Assembly (NCBI GenBank): GCA_004794655.1
Contig: SMMW01000634.1
Span: forward strand, 1,212,501 to 1,276,500
Direction of reading: 5' to 3'
From: Marisa cornuarietis
Lineage: Eukaryota > Mollusca > Gastropoda > Architaenioglossa > Ampullariidae
DNA: 64,000 nucleotides
Positions 12,001-24,000 of the stretch are shown here, in pieces. The notes under the pieces were generated by a model, which did no database searches, was not told where the DNA came from, and saw nothing but the letters and a program-made list of their open reading frames with translations. Position numbers and translations under genes: made by a program. Position 1 is the stretch's first letter. Each line of letters begins with the position of its first letter.

Positions 12001-15000
12001 TCTTTGGTTACAGTACAAACCACAAGTTTTTGAGACATCATGATATTATATATTATTTCCTCAAGACCAAAGGATGAGAGGATGGAGGATATAACATTTT
12101 GTTTAAATACTTTTTTAACATTTTATCATCAAATGTGGCCTTCACCAAATTCTCAAAAACTGTCATTTCACTCATTTTGTAACATGAAAAACCTACAGGG
12201 GATGTGAATTAAAATCATAAAACTATCCAAAAGAAATTTGTACTATACCATAAAATGAGAAAATGTGAAAATATCTATAGGAACTATGCAAAATGCATAG
12301 GACATGATATGTACACTCTATACTACTGGAAGACAAATAGTGACAATTGTCTGAAGATATTGCTTGCCTACACTTGATCCTTAACTGACAAACAAGTGAC
12401 AAAATACATTTCCATGCCTGTGCAAGATTCTGCAGCACAGATTGATTACAGGTGCAAAACAAAGCTTGTTAACCAATTATTTTAGAAATGTTTGCATGTA
12501 AGACACTAAAATTTACAAAGCAGGTTTATTTTGCCAATGTCAATTGCTATCTGCAAAAAAAAAACCCCAGAAAGTACACCAATACACCAGGAAGTACACG
12601 AATATGCATGTATAATCATTTTTAATTCATGTAAAGCTTTCATCAAATTCAATGATACATTTTTATCACGCTATATTTTTCTGCATAATTACAGAGTTCA
12701 AAATTTCAGGTGTTAACATGGGCACATTATTTTGTATGCCAGCCTTTCAGTTTTAGTTTTTAATATGTAATACTCGCAAAAAATTAAATGATGATGAGTG
12801 ATGATCATAATATAAATGATTATTGTATGTTAACACATAACACTGAATAATATTCATTTTAATGTTATTTGAAGGTATTATTTTGCACTAATATTATATC
12901 TCTTCAAATTTTCAGGTCAATTTTCATCACTTCTGCCCAAGTACTAATTGCCAGATCCTCCACCATTTTATTGCGACATCATGACTGATCATACTGTGAC
13001 TTTAAGTAGCCCTCAGTAAAAATTTTCATAGGAAAAATTACTTTGGCTGACCTTGGACAAAACATATCTAGCAGCAATAATTTGTTCATAAAAAGATTAA
13101 CCTGGCGTTTATGCAACTCTGACACATGTACTAGGTACCCATAAAGACTTGAGAACAGACAAGTAACAGCTTAAGGGGACTGCTTTCTTTTTGTCTCCCC
13201 TGATGTGTTATTCTGTCACTCTCTTTTGAGGTGGTTTTTAGTCATGTCTACCACTGAATTTCTGGATGTGATGCTGCCCCCTTTCATCTGGGTGACCTCT
13301 TTTGACCAGGAGACATCAGTGTTGATGTGAATCTGTAGGTTTCTCTTTCGTATTGTTCTGTGGTTTGTGTGCAAGTGTGAGAGAGTGGGTGGCAGACTGA
13401 TAGGGCTGCTTTATCCTACCATATAAAGCTACTGAATCTGTGGAATGTACTGTTTGTTGCCTGCATTTTGCACAGTAGTGGTGGCTGTTGCCTGGTGTAG
13501 GCATGGGGATTTTACATTATATGAATACTTTTTTTCCAGCTTGGAATAACAGGATGCTGAATGCATAGGTAAACTATAATATCACCTGATGGCATCACTT
13601 CTTTTATGGGGTATAGATTTGGACCATTTAAATCTGACACCTTGAACTTTGAAAAAGCACCACCAGATTCTAGGAATCCATTGTCCTTTCACTCCACACA
13701 ACTATTATTATATCTTAATTCCCCGTTTAATGTCTTTTGTGTTCTTCTCTTTTGTAAAGCAAATTGAGCACGTTATCCTTAAAAATGCCTTACGTAAGTG
13801 CTGATTATTATACCTTTTCCCAGAACAAATCATGACAAGGAGAAATGTTTTGGATAACTGACCATACGGGCAGCTCAGCCAGCTCAAGAACTACAATGTT
13901 TACATTTGCACCAAAGTAAATCGCCTAACTGAATACCAATATGAAGAAAAATGTAATGAATTGTCTAAAGGAGCAGTATGCAAAAAAGTGATGAATATCA
14001 GATACTGCCATCAAGTCACATTTGTGATGCAGATTAATATCTTTACAAACTAGTGCAGATGAAGTGTCATCAAAGCAGGGTGTAATATCAACAGCAACTG
14101 TCAATCAGTATCACCACAAATTACTGTTTTTCCTTTGTCATTTTTTCCAAGAACAGTTGAAGCAGTCCTTAACTCTAACTGATCATTTTGGCCAGCATCA
14201 TTGAAAACACTGAATGTGTTTCTTAGTTAAAACCAGTGCTAGGATACTGTGCTATAGAAGCATACTTTATTATTATTAATAAACTGCTTAATATTTTACT
14301 AGTCAAAATTACCCACCCTCGCAATACCTGTGTTATTTGAATAAAAATTATCATGAAAGTTACACTGCAGGGACAAGAGGTTCAACAAGAAGCCATGTTT
14401 ATCTAAGGTCAACCCATGAGGTAATTGCTTTGTTGTATTTCTGTTTTGATGATTATCCTAATGTGGATTATTAAACTATTTTGACATTTCCATAAATAAG
14501 TTAATAATTGAGATAGATGCCTTATGTTCAAGATGTTTACATCTTCTTTATCCAAGATTATTACAGATTTTCCAAAATAATAGATCAATAACATTGTGCA
14601 TGGTCAGCTTTATGATTTATGAGTCAATTGTAGGGAAAATATGTGTTAAGTTCAGTCTTAACCCGCTGACTCCGTAGCGCCAGTTTACTGGCTTACCTGG
14701 TAGAGCGCGATGAGCTCTGCTCCACGATCGTGATTTTCTCTTTGCACGATTGTGGCCCTACTGGCAGAACACAATGAGCAACGATACGCTTACTATTGTG
14801 GCTCGTGCTCCACGAGCCTGGCTCTGCAGTTTCACTATCGTCTTCAAAATCGTGAATTTTAAGCCCATGTTTGTGAACATAGAAATATTTTTATTCTGGT
14901 CTAAGCGGGTTAATCAATTGTTTGCCATGGTGTGATCTGTTTGTTGAAACTGTATTCTTGTATGGTTGACCACCAGTTTGTGTGCAGTGCATTGAGCGCA

Positions 15001-18000
15001 CATCCACATGTGGACGTAATTATTATTAATAAAAAGGGGAAGCAAAAACTTGTTTAGGAAATTCTGATCAAAATATTTCAGAGGCATCTTCTATAAAAAG
15101 GGAAAAGAGATATGATTATAATTGAAATGACCAGGATTCAGTGGTATGGAAATACACTGTGTTTGTTTTGTTTTGCATAATTTGTGGCAGGAGACATATT
15201 TGTAGGGATGCATTATCAAAGAACATGCAAGCATTATTAAGAGGAACATAAGTAAACTAGTTATCTAATTATGAAGTTATAAAGTGTGGTTAAATCTTAT
15301 ATTTTGTAATCCCATGGATGGCTAGCCTACTGCTATACCTATTAAGATTAATATATTGTAATTGCTGTATTCATCAATGTGAATGTGCTCGATGAAAGTT
15401 TAACATTTTTCTGATCTTTTGATGAATATCATATTCACTTTATTTAGAATCCCTTCCTATTAAGCTGAAGTTCAGGGTAACAAGAAAATGAAAAAGAGGA
15501 GAAAAAAAAACAGAAGGAAAATAAATTCTCTGTTTGGAAAGAAATGAAAAGGTGACAGGTTTCAAAGAAAGAAAAAGACAGCATTTTATTAATTTCATTA
15601 ATTATCTCTAACACCCCAATGCCCATCATCCACACCTGTTATATATGGGAAGCAAAACGTAAATAATTTATTTAAAAAAATTATCCCAGCATAATAAATT
15701 ATGCTCATATTTTATATCTATTTAATGTTTAGTTAAAGCTAGAAATAATAAAATAATAATTACCTGTAACTGGATAAACTGCAAATGCAGGATGTGGCTG
15801 AATATATACCAGCTCATACTCAAAGTCTACTGGTGCCATGCTTTTCAGGGGGAATTTATATGATACACTGAAAAAGCACAGCGAAGCTTTAATAAATGTC
15901 ATGTCAATTATTGTGACAGAGATTATGTGAATACACTACAACCTCTAGTAGGAGTTGCTAAAATCTATAAAAATTAGGCCAAATCAACCGGTCTGCTTTT
16001 ATTCCAGAACCATGTTGGTTTTTTTTCATTCCAGGAACTATGACTTAAACATTTATAAATTCAAGTTCATTTATTTAAATATTGAAAATAAATCTCTCAA
16101 ACCCTATTATAACACTTTTTTGTTTTTTGTCGTTTTTCCTTTTGCTCAGTCATGCTTACTTATCCTGCAGTTGCTGCACTTGAGTGAAGATGTATTGGGG
16201 AACCAACTCTCCAGGGGTTATAGTCATAAAACAAGAGTAAGTCATTCTCTAGTGCAAGATGGGGAACTGAAGGAGAAGTATCTTGTTTCTAAAGTTAGAA
16301 AGCAGTGTCCAGACCCCATTGACACTAGTTCATGTTTCCTGACCTTTGTCATCTCTTTGTCGAGTCCAGTGTAAAACAACATCTATGGGGTCTGAACACC
16401 ACTTTATAATTTTGGAAATAAGAGCTGGCTTGTCCTTGAGTTCCCCATGTTATCCCAGGACAATGAACTACCCTCGCTTCATAACTATGGAAGTAGGTAA
16501 GAGCAATCGATCAATACATGTGTAGCATGGTAGATAAAGATGCTCTTTACAAGTGAGCTATATAATTTTTAAATGTGGTTTCTGCCAGGGACCCAAATGA
16601 AGACAATGTCTTTGTTGCAATGAAGAAGAGCCACATGAAAGGTATGGAGATGGACTATCAAAGGGTGGTCAAAACAACAGGAAAAAAGGTAAGTTATACT
16701 CTGCAAATCAGTGAACTTGCTGCAAGGCTAGCATAATGGCATAAGTTTCACAGAGAAGATTGAGCAATCATCTGCAAGATGGGATGAAGATGTTGCAGTT
16801 GGCAGGTCGGAACTGTTGCCACAGCTACAGGTCCACCATGTGGAACTTTGGAGCGATACATGATGATAGAATCCAGGATAGTCAGCAAGAATTTCCTGGA
16901 GAAGTTGGAGAAAGATAAGGTCACTGGTATTGCTATTATTAAATGTTATGAGATCAAGACAAACCTCAGAAACAAGAAGAGTCCAAAGAGGAGCTAGAAG
17001 GAGAGAAAGAGGCTCTACCTCTTGGATATCCACTCCAGCAGTCTGTAATTGAAGCGTAACACGGAGGGATAATGGTTTCACCATGAATATAGGGCAGCAT
17101 GCCGAGAATGAAAAACAGCAAGGATGGCAGGATTTCCAGGGTAAGCTTTAAAAGGACAAAAATAGCATAAGTTTCAGTGAAGAAAAAGTGGGAATTCACC
17201 AACATCTACATAACAACTTTGTCCATGCACAAAAAGCACCCAGACAGATGTGGAGCCCATGATGGTGAATAGGTCAAGAATTTTGAGATCGGAATATTGA
17301 CCAGGTGCATAGATGATGGAGCAATAGTCTAGCTTGAAGCGGATCAGGGCACTATGCAGATCAAATAAGACCAAACATCCACTCCTGGGCTGACCTGGTC
17401 AATCTTCTGTCTATAAAAATATAAATTATTGTGAGCGACTGTGCTTCAGTGCAACTTTTTCCAGAAACCACCTTCAAAAATATAAATAGTACAATTTAAG
17501 AGAGCATCTTTGTCTGCCATTGTACATATGTATTGGTCGATTGCTTTACCTTAGTTCCCCTATAAATCTCCAGTACAGGTTAACAATGGCAGAATAAGCA
17601 TGACCAAGTAAAGCCAAAAATGACAAAAAAAAGGATTATGATATGGTTTTTAAGAGCGCTATTTCAACATTTAAATAAATGAACTTGAATTTGTGGAATG
17701 AAAGCAAACTGGTTGTCCTACCTACCATGATGCCTCTACATTACCACCCGATTTTGGTGGATTTTAGTAAGTCTTAATAGGTAGATTTTACTGTATTATA
17801 AAAATAAGAACCTAATAAATGCAGAAACAAAAATAACTTTTCTTCTTATGACCCATGGTGGGTTTTTTTTTCATGACTTGCTACCCAATAGTAATTAAGA
17901 AGGGACAACATATATATGAATACCAACCTGTGCCCAACTGGGGTGTCAGGAAAGGTGAATTCTTGAGGAAACCCTTTGGTTGACATAACAGGATATCCAT

Positions 18001-21000
18001 GAATGGGAATAATAAGGTTATCTTCTCCCTAAAGGCCAACAGAAAAAGGTTTGTTCAGTAGTTAGCAAGTATAAGATAAGAAACAACTATATTTCAAATA
18101 AAGATTAATAAAAATTAAACAAATAAAATCAAATCCAAATATTATTGCATTTCTGATGATATTTTTCCAAGGATGGTTATATTAAAAAGGGTTTATCCTT
18201 TCATTAATATGATGAGATCAATGTTGAACCTAATTTTACCAATTTTACTGCTTTAGCGTAAAACTTTAGAATATTTTTCAGAGGTCATTCTAGGATTTAA
18301 AAAAGTGGGGCCCTGGGGCCCTCTCAATGGAAAAAAGGGGCCCTTCAAATGAAACAAGGGATCCCTCAAAACAAACACATTTTCACTGCTTTTTCCGATA
18401 AATATTTGGTATACAACAAAATACCTTATTAATCACAAGAAATTGATGATTAATCACATAGATATCTTTCTCTTTTATATCGATAAATTATCTTTCATCA
18501 TCATTAGTGTGATCATAGCATCCTAAATTTGCAAACCAATCAGTCTTTGTGTCCATCTCATTGGGCTATGACCTAATGTTTAGACACTTTTCATATCTCA
18601 TTAGTGCAGGGGTTTAAATGTTTCTCCTCAAGGCAACTTCTACAAGAAGACTTTATTTGGTTTTGATGGCTGAAGCCCCCTCTCACAGCCTGCATTGTGG
18701 TATAGCATAAGGAGGCACAGCTTTCCAAGAACCAGCAAATTGGGAAATGAATCCCTGTAAAAATCAAATACCAGTTTAAACAGCTTATTGAATCTCTCCG
18801 ATATGCATTCTGCGTTAAAGTTTCTTTGACCACAATCCATTCCTCTAAACATGATGCTTTGTCGAGCAAGATTTTACTGAATTTGCTGCCCACTTGTACA
18901 GGTTTTCCAAAGAAATCTGTTAAGATATTTAACTCTTTTGTCTCTATAGGGTGTTCTGTCTTCTGCAGACAGGAAAAGGATGGGGTGCACGAAAAGAACT
19001 CAAAATCCAGAGGCAACATCACCTGCATCTTTTGGGAAGGAACCTGTCATTAATATTCTTGCACAGATTGTCGCGAAAGCAACCCTGATAGCTTCTATGT
19101 CCTGTGATGTTGTATCAAGTTCGCAACATGTTATTTTTAAGTGTTATATAATATCGCCGGCACAGGCCTGACGAGAGGGGGGACAGAGGGGTCTGTGAAG
19201 GAGGCCCGGCCTTGGTCAATGGATTTTTTTCCTTTTCTTTTTCTTTTAAAGAAAGGTCTGAAAAAAGAACACCCAAGCATTACAAATGCAGATGTTGAGT
19301 TTCAAGCCTGTAGTATATAATTTCCATGTGTAAGATAGGCGAACCTGTGGTGAGAAGTGTCGTCAGCGGTATCATATTCTTGCTGGACAAGCTCGGAGTG
19401 GGAAGGCTGCTGGACACCGAGGATTTATCGCGTCTGAACTGTCTAGAAGAACATTTGTGCATTAAGATTGCTGGCTTTATGTGCCACTATGGGGAAGGGA
19501 GGGGGCCTGCAAGCAAATCAGAATTAACAGTGAAGAGGTAGGTATGTTACTGATGTGTGGCCACTCTTGTGAGACGAGATGATGGGGGCCCGCCCCTGGC
19601 GCTACAGCCTCTAAGCGAGATATGTCAAGGCTGCTTTTTTCGCAGTTACCTAACGACACTGAAACTTTCTTTTCCAATTTCTCCATCACCAAACAAAAAA
19701 CTACATTAGTCTACACAGTAGATCCTTGATACTTTATTTTCCTGTAATACTACTACAGCCAGCAAAATAGAACACATTATTGAAATACATTTTTAAAACT
19801 GCTGTCCCGCAAATAGTTAGGCTTTTAAATTTATCACGGTGGTGTCACTGGAAGATTGGGGTCGGGAGAGGATGATAAAGAGAAGGTTAGTATGAGAAAG
19901 TTAATTTCAGTTTAAACTAGAGACAATGTCCACACGGTGGGTGGATGGGCGGGTAGGAGGTAGGGAGGAAAGTCACCGGGATAGGGAGGATTCCGACAAC
20001 CGTAACTTAAGAAGATGACGATCAGACGACCTGCGGCAATGTACCAGCATCGCCGTGCAATAACACATCGGCCGGCAAGTTATTATCTTTCCTTGCACTA
20101 AAACTTCTATATGTATATATCGCACATTTCCTTGCTCGGCAGTGTGCTAAGTGAAATTAAACAAAAGCGCAGCACAAGAAACAAATATGATTGCAAAATC
20201 AACAAGAAGGCAAACAGGAGTGGTGGACAGCTTCCAACCAGCATAATAGTTCCTGTAAGAATGTCTACAGGTGCAAGCAATATATGACTGGTGTGTATTA
20301 CCAGAGGTGGTGCATTAGTCGGTGTTTGGCGATGTCATGTGTGGTAATTTGTCTCCGTACTGCCACCAAAGAGAGTGTGTGGACACTGTGGACGCGTCAA
20401 CAATTTACTTCCTGGCCCAAAATTTGGAGCAGGTTCCATCAGATGGACAACAACTGGTCAGTTTGAAAACTGTCTAGTCATTAGCATCGATTCTAGTAGG
20501 TCGGTTTCAAACCAGCGCGACGAATGACAACAATTATTTTCTAAGTGCAACATCGCGTGTTCAAAAGTGCGCCAGCCATGGTATTTTCGTGGGCGCATGG
20601 TCGCGCTGACTTTCAGACTATGCGCCCCTCAGCGAAATTTTGAGGGAATCCTGCAAGGCCACAGCCTAGAATTACCTCCAGCTTCCAACCAGCATAATAG
20701 TTCCTGTAAGAATGTCTACAGGTGTAAGCAATACATGACTGGTGTGTATTGCCAGAGGTGGTGCATTAGTCGGTGTTTGGCGATGTCATGTGTGGTAATG
20801 TGTCTCCGTACTGCCACCAAAGAGAGATGCATAGCTAAGTTCAAATTGATCTATGACACCAAGAGGGATGGCAAGGACCTTTGGGTGGATTTTTATGATG
20901 TCACGCAGCTGGATTGGAAGGCATTATGACAAGAAGCTTCCAACTTAAAGACCTCTGAGCCATGGCAATGGCACAGTGAAAAATACCATCGAGAAATGCA

Positions 21001-24000
21001 GCAGAAATTCTACGCTGCAGATTTTAAAACAGGCTTATGCAGTCACTCTAGGGCAGGAGCAGGAACAAGTTCACAGTAAAAGACTTCAAAAAGCTAAGAT
21101 GAACAATGCAGCAGTTCAAATGAACATCAGACCACCAGCCACAAAAATACAAAGTATGGTGAAATCAGTGCAGTCCCTCAAAAAATTGGCTTCATTAAAA
21201 GTTAAAATGTGGAAGTTACAATGTGAGTTTGCAGAGTGTTCAGGTGCTGGGCAAAGAAATGGGCCAGCCAAGAATGCGATACAGTGGCCAAACAAACCTC
21301 CCTCTCCCACGCCACCTGACGCATGTGGGCTATGGGATTATCTATGGCACTGTAGGACTATTAGGACACAAAATGGCCAAGTGCCTGCCCAGGCAGCAAC
21401 AGGACAATCATAAAATGGTTTTTTCTGCAATGAAACAAAGAATAATGATGTTCAGCAAGAATCATGCCTATAAAGATGTTCTTGCACCAAAGCTATATTT
21501 TGAACATGATGCTTTGGTTTATTTTCGATTTTCGAGTTAATAATATCAATTATCTGCAAGAATTGAGGCTCACATTGTGTTACTGACATCGATGTTAATA
21601 AAAAGTTTGAGTTCTTTCTCACTCGCTCATCAGTACCATCTCAAATTTAAATGTGAAAATTTGCCAGATGACAAGAAATGCCCCTAATTTTATCTCTTGC
21701 CCATGATCTCTGCATCTGGCAGTAATTCCTTTAACTGTAGCAAAAGTAAAGTTCTTACTATTAAATTGTATAATTTTTTATAATGCAATTTTTAAAAAAG
21801 AACTGAAATTGATATATTTTGGGATGTAGAACTGAATTCAAGGCTTCTGCTTTGAATCAATTCTGACAACTACCGCTGATAACTGATGGGATTAGCACAG
21901 CAGACTTTTAACTTTTAGTATTATACATGGCAACTAAGCTTCACCTATTAAAAATAGTATCATACCCATATTAATTTTGCTATTATTATTATTGCTCAAT
22001 ATACTAGGCAGGATCCTGGCCAATATCAGAAAAAATTAAATAAAAACTGAGCGTATACTTAATATGCTTATATATAATATTTGTTGTTCTTGGTTTTTCT
22101 AGCAAAAACTTAGGCACTAAATATTTTTCCATAGAATTCCTCTTTTTTAAATGACATTCCTAATGCTGCAATTAATTTTTATCAAACCTTCATTGTGCAT
22201 AATTTGATATAAAAATTAATAAGCATAAATCAAGAAAATAAAACTATACCTGGGAATGAATCTTTATTGTATCATAGTAGTATCGCCACTCATCTGGCAT
22301 GAATTCAATCATGCACTTTAAAGTCAGCCCAGGCATCATCTGTTCCTGCAAAAAGTAAATGCACAAAATGTAGACGAAATGTTCACGATCATGTTCTTAT
22401 GAGATGCCATATCTATAAACTATAACAGCATATAAATAACAAGCAAACTGTTGCTAAACAGTTTTAAATTATGAGGATATTGTGTAAAATTATAATTTGA
22501 TCAACATTATCTAATAAAGACTGGACCTTAAGAAAAGTATAATTATTTAATGATCTCTTATAAAGAACAACCTATTTTCATAAATTTAATGTTATTACAG
22601 GCGGTTTATGTAGAGCACATATTTGAATAAAACAAGGCTTTCAAAATAGTTAAATCACTATAAGACACTATAAGACATATTTAATCATAAGAAAAAAATT
22701 ACAGTAGGAGTTTTAACATTTCTATTTTCACAGTTCTTATTTTTATTTACATTTATTTTTGTCTAGTCTCTTTCTTTTGTTTTCTTTTTCTTTTTGTTAA
22801 AGTTAATTAGGGATTCTAACTCCTCTATATTATGATGGCATGCTATAGCAAATATTTTGCAATTGTGCATTACTGAGCACAACCAAAGACAAACATTCTC
22901 CCTGTGATAGCAAATTATCCCTCTTTTCCACCACCAGAAGTGCTTATTATTACACTCACCTACTTCTATAAGTATTTCTCATGCAAGATATATAAATTTT
23001 ATATATATATAAGCTTGCTTCAAGTTTCTTGTGTATAATAACATTTTTCATCAATTCAGTGTATAAATAGTACCATGTACTTACTCTTTTTTTATAATGG
23101 ATACTAAAATATTTTGTTTGCGGTGGCATGATGTGAGTCCGCACAACATTTGATGATGCATTAATAATGGTTAGGTGCTTCATATGCCTTTCATTGACTC
23201 TGAAGCCCTCAAAATGAACAGCTGCTGGTTTTGCTTGAATAGCAGCATTTCTCCCAATCTTTGAGTATGTTTCTGAAAGCAAGAGATCAAAATTATGACT
23301 GGTTATGCGTTTACTACCAAATAAATCTTTTTTCTTTCATGCTCTAACCTTAACTTAAAAAAGAAAAATCCTCATCAGTCCCTTAGCCCTGATGTGACCG
23401 CGGGAGCACTTGATGATGATATCACTAACTCTACCATCTTTCTAAATTCTCTGCCATTACTGGGATGTGCTAAATCCACTCATGGATATCTTCTATCATT
23501 TCTTCTTTTCTTTTTCCATCTCTTCTTCTAGATCTCTATAGGGCCAAATTATTTGTTTATCTTTAATTTATCCTCATTGGTAGTGTGGTCTTTGAGATAC
23601 AAAGGAATCCTCCTTAAGCATCTCATTTCCATAGCCTGTATTCTCTTTTGCAAGTCTGCTGTCAGGGTTCAAGTCTCACACATATATAGGAAGACAAACT
23701 GCATGTTGTCAGCAAGTTTCAGAAGAGCACCTCTGGGTTTGCATCTTCATCTAAGATAACTGACCCCAAAGTACTTGAACATGTGGGCCTTTCTCTAGCT
23801 TTTTTGCACTTGAATCTTGTATCTGTACTGATGCCATTATTTTATTTATTGGTCATCAGATTGGTCTTTTCTTCATTGACCTCAGTGCCAAATAATGATG
23901 CTTTTTGATGTATGCAGCATCAGAAAATCTTCCAGCTAACTTATCTATGTCACTGGCAAACTGTAAAATGGTTATCCTGCTGCCAGTGCTGACTGGACTC

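Noticed and set aside
15955..16374. 139-codon plus-strand frame as a gene
   Set aside because: Low-complexity, Phe/Lys-rich translation inside a CFAP221 intron; no splice sites or family resemblance.
20229..20826. Direct repeats as LTRs of a small LTR element
   Set aside because: No TG...CA ends, no primer-binding site or polypurine tract, no target duplication, and the repeats are coding-like.
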